Shown here one piece after another: positions 27,301-35,116 of a stretch of DNA of 64,000 nucleotides. The notes under the pieces were generated by a model. That model searched no databases. It had not been told where the DNA came from and saw only the letters and a program-made list of their open reading frames with translations. The stretch is from Flavobacterium sp. A45 (lineage in GTDB: Bacteria; Bacteroidota; Bacteroidia; Flavobacteriales; Flavobacteriaceae), in the NCBI RefSeq assembly GCF_002001005.1, contig NZ_MUNX01000146.1, forward strand, positions 186,001 through 250,000, in the 5' to 3' direction. The position numbers and the translations under genes were made by a program. Positions within the stretch are counted from its first letter, which is position 1; every line of letters begins with the position of its first letter.

Positions 27301-27771
27301 TACCACTGCATCTTGATTATTGCCAATCGTTACACCTCTAGAGAGACTTCCTGTTGCCAAAAGACCATCGAAGGGAATATTTTTTGGAGCCGAAATACTC
27401 TCCATTCGATATAAATTCTGATTGGTAGCATCGTTATCAATGATTTTACTACTGTCGTAAATGGTATATTCTTTGGTTAAAATATCCGGTAGTTTTAGAT
27501 ACTGAACCGTTAAGGAATCAGTAGAGGATAAGTTTTGATTTTTGAATAAAAGATAACCTTTAGGAAAGTCGATTTGGTACAAAGTACTGTCGATGACTTG
27601 GTTTTTATTATCTAATATTTTAAAATTACTGGAGTTGATACTTACATTTTCCAAGTGAATGGTATCGGTCGTAAAAGCGATTTTCTTGGTGGTGTAAGTC
27701 GAATCTATTTCTTGAGCCTGAAGCCCAGAAAAATAAAAAATGACAACCCAAAATAATACTTTTTTCAGCAT
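24340..27771 (-). CDS. Very large outer-membrane beta-barrel protein, function unknown
   Basis: The 1143-residue precursor has a signal peptide (MLKKVLFWVVIFYFSGLQAQ). Its N-terminal third has beta-sandwich-like repeats, notably GVLLKRGENFDYIIDYNSGEIVFNPQFPIT, a fold element also seen in large Bacteroidota secretion and motility proteins such as SprA. From about residue 140, and especially after 400, it runs in alternating strands with many aromatic ends (ITGKISEKVSIRASIQD, WNVDAFFNYQG, SFSYIGNSKFNINGEISLYEND). It ends in LRAYF, as expected for a barrel. I do not recognise a named family. It lies between the Lys/Ala repeat protein and lysC, on the same strand as both, but a terminator separates it from lysC. 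Confidence 0.7.
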   Translation of the reverse strand: MLKKVLFWVVIFYFSGLQAQEIDSTYTTKKIAFTTDTIHLENVSINSSNFKILDNKNQVIDSTLYQIDFPKGYLLFKNQNLSSTDSLTVQYLKLPDILTKEYTIYDSSKIIDNDATNQNLYRMESISAPKNIPFDGLLATGSLSRGVTIGNNQDAVVNSKLDFQITGKISEKVSIRASIQDTNIPVQEGSYSQRLNQYDNIFMELFTDSWNVRAGDVFIGNNTNRFLTFNKKTQGLSATVNFGDDDSKTNIFASGGLVTGTYASSNFKGQEGNQGPYKLVGQNGELYVLVIIGSERVYVNGVLLKRGENFDYIIDYNSGEIVFNPQFPITSEMRIVVEYQYSENNYTRFITYDGGNFTDKKWNFGAAVYSENDLKNQPVQQNLSSEQALILANAGDNQNLMIAPSAVPDIYDEKKIQYKKTILGTATIYEYSTTPDDELYNVQFTLIGQAKGNYILTNPTSVDKIFEYVAPVNGILQGNYEPVIQLVAPIKAQVATFFGKYNPSEKTAVDFELAVSNSDKNLFSTIDDNNNQGLSGEINAKQRLFSKKWNVDAFFNYQGIEAGFKPVERINSIEFYRDWNVNTTATGDQSLLGTGLNFNLIPSTDSTKTATITYAFQKLALSNTYSGIKNNLNAGFEFNNWIIKNDGSYLKSDDLQNTSKFFRNFSHVRYNSKKNWIGSTLRFEDNQEKNKVTQQFSLLSQRFSEYGIYAGHGDSTKVYVQLGYIKRVNDSVQNGLLQRVNTSNSYNLQTKLFQTESRDVSLFVNYRQLNYTDPALKTTPSLNAKMLYNDQFFNKLIQSNTLYETNSGTMPFQDYTYVEVPAGQGKYTWNDYNGNGIKDLEEFEIAPFSDLATYTRIFLPNQIYIKTNQNRFSQSFIINPIVWQNSSPFKKALSYFYMQTSFIMDRKIKNDGEHLALNPFESSSEDILGLIKTFTNSLSYNRGKRDNSVTYTFTKNETQNLLSIGTIQNKNSFHQLQYQHLLQKSWLFDILAKTIQTATESQTFAEKNYTIEGYLWIPKISYLFSDKISLDLFYEYINKENQIGSLDTLTQNRFGTSFSYIGNSKFNINGEISLYENDFVGNEFSSAGYQMLEGLQRGQNITWRSLFQMNLTKFLDLNFVYQGRKSETSDAIHTGSVELRAYF

Positions 27772-27908
27772 AAATAATATAACTCCAAAGTGCCAAAAAT
27801 AGTGTTTATTATTTTATAATGTGTTAATTAGTCGATACCACAATTCGCGATGTTGAAAATGATTTTAAGGATTGAATTTTAGACAATAAGGTGTGTTAAA
27901 AAATAAAA

Positions 27909-27940
27909 AAAATGGAAGCCGAATTCTCAGCTTCCATTTT
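27909..27940 (-). terminator. Terminator after lysC
   Basis: A perfect 11-bp stem (27909-27919 with 27930-27940) and a T-tract on the minus strand lie 29 nt after the lysC stop. Confidence 0.85.
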
Positions 27941-27968
27941 TAATGGTAATTTGTTTTTTGGTAATGTA

Positions 27969-29225
27969 TTAGTTTTCTTTAGTCACAATCTGCATCGTTT
28001 CTCTACTCACTTGTTTTAGCAACACCGTTTTGTTTTCTTCAACCGTTTGTGCTGCATTTTCATTAAAATGTCTGATGGTGTATAAAGTAACATTTTCAGT
28101 AAAATCTACTTTAAACTTTTTGGAAAGTATCGCATTCAATTCATTGAAATTTCCAAATTTATCTTCTACACAAACCGAAAAACTAATCGCAGAATTCTGG
28201 ATTAAGTTTACTTTTAGTTTGAATTGGTGAAATAAACCAAAGATTTCGCTGATGTTTTCTTCCATGATGAAAGAGAAATCTATCGAAGACAATGAAATCA
28301 ATAATTGGCTTCTTTTTACAATGAAACATGGTAAATAGGGTTCCAAATCCACTCCTTTGGAAACGGCAGTTCCTTTCAGTAACGGATTGATGAACGATTT
28401 TACATATAATGGAATTTCCTTTTTCTGTAAAGGTTGTAATGTCTTTGGGTGAATAACAGATGCTCCATAAAAGGCCAATTCGATTGCTTCACGATACGAA
28501 ATTTGATTCAGCAAACTTGCATTTTCAAAATATCTTGGATCGGCATTCATAACTCCAGGAACGTCTTTCCAGATGGTTACACTTTCGGCATTTAGGCAAT
28601 ACGCAAAAATGGCAGCACTATAATCCGAACCTTCACGACCTAATGTCGTAGTAAAATTATTTTCGTCAGAACCTAAGAATCCTTGAGTGATGTTCAGAAT
28701 TTTACGTTTTACGTTATTGGCAATGTTTTTCTGCGTCAATTCCCAATCTACTTCCGCATCTCTATAAGTTGAATCTGTTTTTACAAAGTTTCTAACGTCC
28801 AGCCATTGTGTTTGAATTCCTTTGAAAGACATGAAATGACTCAAAATTGTAGTCGAAATCAATTCTCCGAAGCTTACGATTTGGTCGTAAACAAAATTGT
28901 AATTTGGAGATTTATTATGGGCTAGGAAATATTCTAAATCAGCAAATTGAGCATTCACTGCAGAAAAAACTTCACTTTTTTCATCTTCAAACAAATCCAA
29001 CAAGATTTGATTGTGGTATTTTTTTACTTCTTGTACCGATGAATTTAATTCGGGAGATTTTTCAAAATAATTTTTGATTACCACTTCAAGAGCATTAGTC
29101 GTTTTTCCCATTGCCGAAACAATCACTAATACATCCTCATAACCCACTTGTTGCAAAACGTCATAAACGTTTTTGATACCGGCTGCATCTTTTACGGAAG
29201 CACCACCAAATTTAAATACCCTCAT
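27969..29225 (-). CDS. lysC: Aspartate kinase, monofunctional
   Basis: The 418-residue enzyme phosphorylates aspartate, the first step to lysine, threonine and methionine. The N-terminus MRVFKFGGASVKD is the amino-acid-kinase KFGG motif; others are VSAMGKTTNALE, SFGELIST, TTLGREGSDYSAAIFA and the substrate-site WKDVPGVMNADPR. A C-terminal regulatory part (about 300-400) has ACT-like repeats, although feedback residues cannot be assigned. It lacks a homoserine dehydrogenase domain. A GNAT gene lies 56 nt upstream on the same strand, and a terminator follows. Confidence 0.93.
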   Translation of the reverse strand: MRVFKFGGASVKDAAGIKNVYDVLQQVGYEDVLVIVSAMGKTTNALEVVIKNYFEKSPELNSSVQEVKKYHNQILLDLFEDEKSEVFSAVNAQFADLEYFLAHNKSPNYNFVYDQIVSFGELISTTILSHFMSFKGIQTQWLDVRNFVKTDSTYRDAEVDWELTQKNIANNVKRKILNITQGFLGSDENNFTTTLGREGSDYSAAIFAYCLNAESVTIWKDVPGVMNADPRYFENASLLNQISYREAIELAFYGASVIHPKTLQPLQKKEIPLYVKSFINPLLKGTAVSKGVDLEPYLPCFIVKRSQLLISLSSIDFSFIMEENISEIFGLFHQFKLKVNLIQNSAISFSVCVEDKFGNFNELNAILSKKFKVDFTENVTLYTIRHFNENAAQTVEENKTVLLKQVSRETMQIVTKEN

Positions 29226-29281
29226 TTTAATTTAGATTTTAGATTTCAGATTTTGGAATTTCTCCAAAACGCAATCATATT

Positions 29282-29764
29282 TTAATTTTTTAATTTGTTG
29301 TCTACGAAATAGTTAATATCATTTTCGGCCATTTGAACAACACGCCAGTCATCTAATATTTTGGCTCCCGATTTTTCATAAAAATCAATTGCCGGTGTAT
29401 TCCAATCCAAGACATTCCATTCAATTCTTCGAACTTGATCTTGCTTTCCCTGTTTGATAATTTCAGAATACAAAGCATAACCCAATCCAGTTCCGCGCAT
29501 GCTATCTTTTACTACTAAATCTTCCAAATGGATTGTTTTTCCTTTCCAGGTTGAATATCTATAATAGTACAAAGCAATGCCAACAATTTCATTTTCGACC
29601 TCGGCTACAAAAACTTGAAATAAAGGATTTGTTCCGAAACCATCACGAACCAAATCTTCTTCGGTAATTAAAACGGCATCTGGCTCTTTTTCGAATACTG
29701 CCAGCTCCTGAATTAATGCCAAAACACCATGCATGTCCTCTTTTTTTCCTTTGCGTATTTTCAT
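29282..29764 (-). CDS. GNAT-family N-acetyltransferase
   Basis: The 160-residue cytoplasmic protein has the GNAT fold: MKIRKGKKEDMHGVLALIQELA at the N-terminus, the acetyl-CoA loop VVKDSMRGTGLGYALYSEII (about 88-107), and the C-terminal NTPAIDFYEKSGAK. The stretch EKEPDAVLITEEDLVRDGFG recalls the spermidine/spermine N1-acetyltransferase group, so a polyamine or small amine is a reasonable substrate guess. It lies upstream of lysC in the same orientation and diverges from fbp. Confidence 0.85.
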   Translation of the reverse strand: MKIRKGKKEDMHGVLALIQELAVFEKEPDAVLITEEDLVRDGFGTNPLFQVFVAEVENEIVGIALYYYRYSTWKGKTIHLEDLVVKDSMRGTGLGYALYSEIIKQGKQDQVRRIEWNVLDWNTPAIDFYEKSGAKILDDWRVVQMAENDINYFVDNKLKN

Positions 29765-29934
29765 GATTTCGTATTATTATTCTTGAATTCTATTAAAAAA
29801 CAGTCAAATAGCAACTTGTTTTTGTGGAATATGTAGCAAATATACAATACTGATAAACTATCTAAGTATTATTCTTTTCAATTTCACAAAAAAAACGATA
29901 TTTGTGACTTCAAATTAACTACATCGATTTCGTA

Positions 29935-30954
29935 ATGGAAGAACAAAACAAAACACTAGGAGAATTTATTATTGAAAACCAAAAAGCCTTTCAGTATTCA
30001 TCAGGTGAATTATCCAGAATTATCAACTCAATTCGTTTGGCTGCCAAAGTGGTCAATTATAAAGTAAATAAAGCAGGATTAGTTGATATAATAGGGGCAG
30101 CCGGGGAACAGAATATTCAAGGTGAAGATCAACAAAAATTGGATGTTTATGCCAATGAAATCTTTATACAAACCTTAATTAACCGTGAAATTGTTTGCGG
30201 TATCGCATCCGAAGAAAATGATGATTTTATAACTGTTGAAGGAAGTGATAGCAGTCACAATAATAAATATGTTGTTTTGATGGATCCTCTAGATGGCTCT
30301 TCGAATATTGATGTAAATGTTACAGTGGGAACGATATTTTCGGTTTATAGAAGAATTACACCTATAGGAACTCCAGTGACTTTAGAAGATTTTTTACAAC
30401 CTGGGACTCAACAAGTGGCTGCTGGTTATGTAATTTATGGAACATCTACTATGCTTGTGTACACAACTGGTCATGGTGTAAATGGATTTACATTGAATCC
30501 GGCTATTGGGACATTTTATCTTTCGCACCCAAATATGAAATTCTCCGAAGACGGAAATATTTATTCCATTAATGAAGGGAATTATGTTCATTTTCCGCAA
30601 GGGGTGAAAGATTATATTAAATATTGTCAGTTGGAAGAAGAAGATCGTCCTTACACTTCCCGTTACATAGGAAGTTTAGTTGCCGATATTCATAGAAATA
30701 TGATTAAAGGTGGAATTTATATTTATCCAACAAGTTCCAAAGCTCCAAAAGGGAAGTTGCGTTTGTTGTACGAATGTAACCCTATGGCATTTATTGTGGA
30801 GCAGGCTGGAGGAAAAGCTTCGGATGGTTTTGATAGAATAATGGAAATCCAACCTACAGAATTACATGAACGAGTGCCTTTCTTCTGCGGTAGCATAAAA
30901 ATGGTTGAAAAAGCAGAAGAGTTTATGTATAAAGCAAAACTAAGTAAATATTAA
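29935..30954 (+). CDS. fbp: Fructose-1,6-bisphosphatase, class I
   Basis: The 339-residue enzyme removes the 1-phosphate in gluconeogenesis. Class I motifs are present: [10 protein letters not shown] (metal Glu), the signature [25 protein letters not shown] near residue 118, [23 protein letters not shown], and the terminal [26 protein letters not shown]. Length is normal. It is transcribed alone, diverging from the GNAT-lysC genes. A near-match to the -7 (GATATTTG) lies about 35 nt upstream. Confidence 0.95.
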   Translation: MEEQNKTLGEFIIENQKAFQYSSGELSRIINSIRLAAKVVNYKVNKAGLVDIIGAAGEQNIQGEDQQKLDVYANEIFIQTLINREIVCGIASEENDDFITVEGSDSSHNNKYVVLMDPLDGSSNIDVNVTVGTIFSVYRRITPIGTPVTLEDFLQPGTQQVAAGYVIYGTSTMLVYTTGHGVNGFTLNPAIGTFYLSHPNMKFSEDGNIYSINEGNYVHFPQGVKDYIKYCQLEEEDRPYTSRYIGSLVADIHRNMIKGGIYIYPTSSKAPKGKLRLLYECNPMAFIVEQAGGKASDGFDRIMEIQPTELHERVPFFCGSIKMVEKAEEFMYKAKLSKY

Positions 30955-30982
30955 ACCAAGAATAAACCAAAAAAAATTAAAC

Positions 30983-31017
30983 CAAAAAAATAGCTCCAAT
31001 TTAGGAGCTGTTTTTTA
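30983..31017. terminator. Bidirectional terminator between fbp and the TerB-like gene
   Basis: AGCTCC (30992-30997) pairs with GGAGCT (31004-31009), flanked by A-runs on the left and T-runs on the right. It serves both converging genes; the right-hand T-run touches the TerB-like stop. Confidence 0.8.
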
Positions 31018-31446
31018 TTTGTACATATTCTTCATTTCATATAGGAAAGTTTCTTCATCAACATTTAAATCTACTAATTTTAACGCTTTGTCAACTATGT
31101 AATTTACATTGCTAGGAGTAAATCCTAAGGCTAAGCTAAACTTGACCATTAAATGTTCTTGTAAATCTCCTAATTGATGATCGCGATGTACAATTCTAGC
31201 CAGCTTGTAAAGGGCTTCTAGTCTTTCAACATACAGGTATGGAGCGTTGATTGGATATTTTGAAGGGTCTTTTAAAATTTCTTTGTATTCTGCATCCGAA
31301 ATTTGAAGACTGATAGCTAATTTATCCAAGAATTTTTGCTCTTGTTCCGTAATATTGCCATCCGCATAAGCTACACGAACAATAGCTGAAAAATTACCTC
31401 TGGCTTTTTGGATGGTTTCGCTACTAAATAAATCTGAAAATGGCAT
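31015..31446 (-). CDS. TerB-like helical protein
   Basis: The 143-residue protein is predicted all-helical and resembles the TerB/TerB-like domain. The pattern IVRVAYADGNITEQEQKFLDKLA, with its acidic ADGNIT turn, is the usual TerB metal-binding helix-turn. RLEALYKLARIVHRDHQLGDLQEHLM gives the second repeat. No other tellurite-resistance (ter) genes are nearby, so the domain name should not be taken as a phenotype. It has no signal peptide and is probably cytoplasmic. Confidence 0.72.
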   Translation of the reverse strand: MPFSDLFSSETIQKARGNFSAIVRVAYADGNITEQEQKFLDKLAISLQISDAEYKEILKDPSKYPINAPYLYVERLEALYKLARIVHRDHQLGDLQEHLMVKFSLALGFTPSNVNYIVDKALKLVDLNVDEETFLYEMKNMYK

Positions 31447-31628
31447 AATTTAGGTCTTTAAGGTTTGACATAAAGATAATTAATTTTTTGCTATGGTTTT
31501 GTTTTTGGTTGGTTTTTTTGTACGATTGACCTTTGTTTTTGTTTTTTTTGAGAATGATTTTTTTAATCAAATATTCCATTTTCAAAATTAATCGTAAGTT
31601 TACAACCCCATATCAAATTAATTAATTT

Positions 31629-32225
31629 ATGATGTCAGAATTTTTGATTTACTTTCAAATAGGATTGAAACACGTACTGGATATTCATGCCTATGATCAT
31701 GTTTTGTTTTTAATTGCTTTGTCTGTTCCTTTCTCTTTCAATGACTGGAAAAGGATTTTACTTTTGGTGACTGTGTTTACTTTAGGACATACAACCGCGT
31801 TGTTTCTTTCCGTTTTTGGAATTATTGCTGTCAAAGTAAATGTGGTAGAATTACTCATTCCGATTACAATATTAATAACAGCTCTCTATAATTTGTTTAC
31901 AGCTGGTAAAACCAGTAAAAACGGCAATATCAATTTAGTTTTTATAATAACGCTATTCTTTGGAATTATCCATGGATTGGGATTCTCAAATTATTTTAAG
32001 ACAATATTGGGAGGTAGTCCAAGTTCGAAGTTATTACCAATGGCCGAATTTGCATTAGGAATCGAAGCCGCACAAATTGTGGTAGTGATTGTTGTGTTGA
32101 TTTTGTCGTATATTGTACAAACGGTATTTCGTTTTTCAAAACGCGATTGGACATTAGTGATGTCGGCTTTTATAATTGGAGTAGTTTTGCCAATGATACT
32201 GGAAAGCGAATTCTGGATAAGATAA
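31629..32225 (+). CDS. HupE/UreJ-like membrane protein
   Basis: The 198-residue protein has about six membrane helices. The opening helix, IGLKHVLDIHAYDHVLFLIAL, holds the His-Asp-His pattern of the HupE/UreJ family, and FTLGHTTALFLSV and GIIHGLGFSNYF add further His residues within membranes. Members are thought to carry nickel or cobalt, or to act in acid or carbonate response. No urease or hydrogenase genes are in the window, so the metal role is untested. It lies just before leader copy 1 and the dCMP deaminase gene. Confidence 0.78.
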   Translation: MMSEFLIYFQIGLKHVLDIHAYDHVLFLIALSVPFSFNDWKRILLLVTVFTLGHTTALFLSVFGIIAVKVNVVELLIPITILITALYNLFTAGKTSKNGNINLVFIITLFFGIIHGLGFSNYFKTILGGSPSSKLLPMAEFALGIEAAQIVVVIVVLILSYIVQTVFRFSKRDWTLVMSAFIIGVVLPMILESEFWIR

Positions 32226-32233
32226 TTCAAAAT

Positions 32234-32330
32234 ATGAAATCGCCATTAAGAACAAGTTTGTTGCAAACAAACACCAATAAAAAAAGGCGATAACATATAT
32301 GACTTCTAATAAATATGGTTTACATATATG
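32234..32330 (+). repeat. Duplicated structured leader, copy 1 (before dCMP deaminase)
   Basis: This 97-bp segment is repeated at 32766-32890; 44 of the first 47 and about 34 of the last 40 bases agree. It contains a 7-bp hairpin (GTTTGTT, loop GCA, AACAAAC, at 32256-32272) enclosed by ATCGCC and GGCGAT. The 3' end is the start codon of the next gene. It also encodes two tiny open frames, MKSPLRTSLLQTNTNKKRR (32234-32293) and MTSNKYGLHI (32299-32331). Confidence 0.75.
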
Positions 32331-32331
32331 A
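32299..32331 (+). other. Ten-codon upstream open frame overlapping the dCMP deaminase start
   Basis: ATG at 32299 opens MTSNKYGLHI, and its TGA (32329-32331) overlaps the deaminase ATG (32328-32330) as ATGA, a layout typical of translational coupling. It could be a leader peptide or chance. In leader copy 2 the same frame stops after five codons (MTSNK). Confidence 0.35.
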
Positions 32332-32759
32332 ATAAAATTAAATTAAATAAATACGACAAAGCTTATCTTAGGATTGCTACAGAATGGGGTTTGTTGTCTT
32401 ATTGCCAAAGAAAAAAAGTAGGGGCCATTATTGTAAAAGACCGCATGATTATTTCAGACGGGTATAATGGAACTCCTTCAGGATTTGAAAACTGCTGTGA
32501 AGACGAAGAGGGTTTGACGCGTTGGGATGTTCTCCATGCCGAGGCAAATGCAATATTGAAAGTAGCCAGATCAACTCAATCCTGCGAAGGGGCGACGTTG
32601 TATATTACGCTTTCGCCTTGTAAGGAATGCAGTAAATTGATTCATCAATCGGGGATAAAAAGAGTGGTATACCACAATGGATACCGCGATGATTCCGGAA
32701 TACAATTTTTAATGAAGGCTGGTATAGAAGTAGAACATATTTCTGTTTTAGAAGATTAA
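32328..32759 (+). CDS. dCMP deaminase family protein
   Basis: The 143-residue zinc enzyme has the cytidine/deoxycytidylate deaminase motifs HAEANAIL (zinc His and catalytic Glu, near residue 68) and SPCKECSKLI (two zinc Cys). The N-terminal part YLRIATEWGLLSYCQRKKVGAIIV and DGYNGTPSGFENCCED are typical of dCMP deaminases (ComEB type), which turn dCMP into dUMP for thymidylate synthesis. The start ATG overlaps a tiny upstream frame. It lies between two copies of a duplicated leader. Confidence 0.88.
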   Translation: MNKIKLNKYDKAYLRIATEWGLLSYCQRKKVGAIIVKDRMIISDGYNGTPSGFENCCEDEEGLTRWDVLHAEANAILKVARSTQSCEGATLYITLSPCKECSKLIHQSGIKRVVYHNGYRDDSGIQFLMKAGIEVEHISVLED

Positions 32760-32765
32760 GGGAAA

Positions 32766-32890
32766 ATGAAATCGCCATTAAAAACAAATTTGTTGCAAAC
32801 AAATACCAATAAATAAAAAGCGACCCGATCGGTAGCGAACTGGCGAAGCATAACATATATGACCTCTAATAAATAACTTTTGCATATATG
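32766..32890 (+). repeat. Duplicated structured leader, copy 2 (before S41 protease)
   Basis: This is the second copy of the element at 32234-32330. The hairpin is kept, with both outer bases changed together (ATTTGTT, loop GCA, AACAAAT), so G-C became A-T. It encodes MKSPLKTNLLQTNTNK (32766-32816) and MTSNK (32859-32876). A 27-nt insert at 32824-32850 is absent from copy 1. The last 40 bases again end at the start codon of the downstream gene. Confidence 0.75.
32820..32850. repeat. Small dispersed repeat, copy B (insert in leader copy 2)
   Basis: The sequence opens GCGACCCGA and ends GCGAACTGGCGAAGCA, matching the blocks at 24227-24260 in order. It accounts for the insertion that distinguishes leader copy 2 from copy 1. 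Confidence 0.6.
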
Positions 32891-34483
32891 AAATTCGACA
32901 ACAAATATTTACCCATTCTTATTGGAGGCATTTTTGCCCTCGGAATATTTATTGGTAGTTTGTCTGGTACGCCTTCGTCTAAAGCTTTTTTGGCCAAAAA
33001 GAATACCAAGGAAAAACTCAACAAACTGATCGATTTTATAGACAATGAATATGTAGATGATGTCAATACAGATTCGATTGTGAGTCTTACGGTAAATAAT
33101 ATTTTAGCAAAACTGGACCCTCATTCAGTGTACATACCGCCAAGTGAGCAAGCTGAAATTGCGGAGACCATGAAGGGCGATTTTGTTGGGATAGGAGTAA
33201 ATTTTTACATGTATAATGATTCTTTAGCGATTATTAATCCAGTCAAAAATGGCCCTTCTGCAAAAGCGGGAATCAAAGCTGGAGATCGTATTTTGTATGC
33301 GAACAAAACCAAGTTATTTGGTCGGAAATTGCCTAACGACAGTTTGTTTGCCGCGCTAAAAGGTGAAGCTGGTTCTCAAATTGAATTGACGGTTTATAGA
33401 AAATCGGAGCGTAAAAAAATAAAAGTAACCATAAAGCGTGATGTTATCCCGTTGAAAAGTGTTGATGCAGCATTGCTTTTGGATAAAACTACGGGTTATA
33501 TCAAGATTAATCGCTTTGCCGAAACTACAGCTGATGAATTTAACAAAGCTTTAATTTCTTTAAAAAAGAAAGGCATGAAAACACTCGTGGTTGATGTTCG
33601 AGATAATGGCGGAGGTTATATGGAAAAGGCCATTGCTATCGCCGACGAGTTTTTGAAAGATAAAGAATTAATTGTCTTTACGAAAAGCAAAAAAGAATCT
33701 ACCGAAAAAACGTATGCCACAAAGCAGGGTAGTTTTGAAAGTGGAAAAGTATTTGTTTTGATTAATGAAAACAGCGCTTCGGCGAGTGAAATTTTGGCTG
33801 GAGCCATTCAAGATAATGATCGCGGTACTATTGTAGGGAGACGTTCTTTTGGTAAAGGTTTGGTGCAACGCGAAATGGATTTTAACGATGGTTCTGCTGT
33901 GCGATTAACTATAGCTCGATATTATACACCAACCGGAAGGTCAATCCAAAAGCCATATTCTCATGGTAATGAGGAATACTTTAAAGAATCGGATTCGCGT
34001 TTTTTGCATGGTGAACTGTATAAAAAAGACAGTATAAAAGTGGTTGATTCCCTTAAATATAAAACCAAAAAAGGTAAAATTGTTTACGGCGGAGGCGGAA
34101 TTGTACCCGATGTTTTTGTCCCTTTGGAAGCAGAACACGGTGCGGAAAATGTTTCTTATTTGCTGCAGTCAGGAATCGTAGGACATTTTGTTTTTGAACA
34201 ATTAGACAAAAATAGAAATGCATTTGCAAAATTGACTTTCGATCAGTTTAAAGTAAAAATCAATTCGACCGATTTGTATTTTAATGCTTTCCAAAAATAT
34301 CTTTCCCAAAACGGGTTGGAGGTTAATTTGGAGAAATATAAAACATTGGTAAAAAGATATGTAAATGCAGAATTTGCAAGACAGTTATATGGTGATAGTC
34401 ATTACTATGAAATGGTTTTGAAAGAAGATGCTATGATAAAAGTAGTTTTGAAGCAAAATTCAAAACCTCAAACTGCAAAGTAA
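32888..34483 (+). CDS. S41 family C-terminal processing peptidase
   Basis: The 531-residue protein has an N-terminal membrane anchor or signal (YLPILIGGIFALGIFIGSLSG). A PDZ domain follows (about 95-175, GDFVGIGVNFYM and GPSAKAGIKAGDRIL), then the S41 protease core: VVDVRDNGGGYMEKAIAIADEF, the serine motif NENSASASEILAGAIQD and the catalytic-Lys motif GRRSFGKGLVQ. A C-terminal helical extension (about 400-531) follows. Such Ctp proteases trim periplasmic or envelope proteins. It follows the dCMP deaminase gene and leader copy 2, whose -7-like AACTTTTG lies 7 nt before its ATG. Confidence 0.92.
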   Translation: MKFDNKYLPILIGGIFALGIFIGSLSGTPSSKAFLAKKNTKEKLNKLIDFIDNEYVDDVNTDSIVSLTVNNILAKLDPHSVYIPPSEQAEIAETMKGDFVGIGVNFYMYNDSLAIINPVKNGPSAKAGIKAGDRILYANKTKLFGRKLPNDSLFAALKGEAGSQIELTVYRKSERKKIKVTIKRDVIPLKSVDAALLLDKTTGYIKINRFAETTADEFNKALISLKKKGMKTLVVDVRDNGGGYMEKAIAIADEFLKDKELIVFTKSKKESTEKTYATKQGSFESGKVFVLINENSASASEILAGAIQDNDRGTIVGRRSFGKGLVQREMDFNDGSAVRLTIARYYTPTGRSIQKPYSHGNEEYFKESDSRFLHGELYKKDSIKVVDSLKYKTKKGKIVYGGGGIVPDVFVPLEAEHGAENVSYLLQSGIVGHFVFEQLDKNRNAFAKLTFDQFKVKINSTDLYFNAFQKYLSQNGLEVNLEKYKTLVKRYVNAEFARQLYGDSHYYEMVLKEDAMIKVVLKQNSKPQTAK

Positions 34484-34505
34484 ATTTAATAAGATAAAAA
34501 AGGAT

Positions 34506-35114
34506 TTATTTTCTAATGCTATCGTGGGAATGTGTTTGAATTCCCTCGTTCCATAAAGTAAGTAAATCTGTTGCGACGGCAGCACCACTTCCAGCGGCAA
34601 TAGCCAATTGGCTTCGCCAACCAGCAAGAGTTCCTATCACATAAATACCATCGGCCACTTTATGGTCGATATTCTTAAGCTGAATTCTTTGTTTTTCGGG
34701 AAGGGCTTTTTTATGAGGTTCCACAAACTGCATTAAACCTTCGATAGCAAATGTATTGGCTGAACCAATACCAATTACAACATTAGCTGTTTTGTATGTG
34801 TTTTTGTTTGTGACAACGGTAAATTCGGGAAAGTGCCCCTCGATTTTCAATACTTTTTCCTCTGGGATTTGAATAATATGGGGATAAGTATTGGATAAAT
34901 GATCGATGCTCTCAATTAGTAATTCTGAACCTAATTTTCCTGGAGGAATTCCGTAAGCATTGTTGAAAAGAGCCTCTTGAAGAGAGGAAGTCTTTTGATG
35001 CGTAAGAATTCCGATTTTCTTAGACGAAACAAATGATTTGTTTTTGGCGGAACCCAATACCATGGCGCATGATATTCCAGAAACGCCGCCGCCTATAATT
35101 AATACGTCAAACAC
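34506..35114 (-). CDS. Small NAD(P)/FAD-dependent oxidoreductase, thioredoxin-reductase-like
   Basis: The 202-residue flavoprotein has the FAD-binding MFDVLIIGGGVSGISCAMVLG at the N-terminus. The C-terminal DGIYVIGTLAGWRSQLAIAAGSGAAVA matches the FAD-contact segment of thioredoxin reductases. It is about 100 residues shorter than thioredoxin reductase: the NAD(P)H domain and the redox CxxC pair are missing. It may accept electrons from another partner or act as a FAD-bound regulator. The gene overlaps nothing; the 67-residue membrane protein gene ends 2 nt upstream, so the two are probably coexpressed. Confidence 0.75.
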   Translation of the reverse strand: MFDVLIIGGGVSGISCAMVLGSAKNKSFVSSKKIGILTHQKTSSLQEALFNNAYGIPPGKLGSELLIESIDHLSNTYPHIIQIPEEKVLKIEGHFPEFTVVTNKNTYKTANVVIGIGSANTFAIEGLMQFVEPHKKALPEKQRIQLKNIDHKVADGIYVIGTLAGWRSQLAIAAGSGAAVATDLLTLWNEGIQTHSHDSIRK

Positions 35115-35116
35115 AG

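Noticed and set aside
31015-31446. Tellurite-resistance locus, suggested by the TerB-like domain
   Set aside because: No other ter genes are near; the domain alone does not imply resistance.
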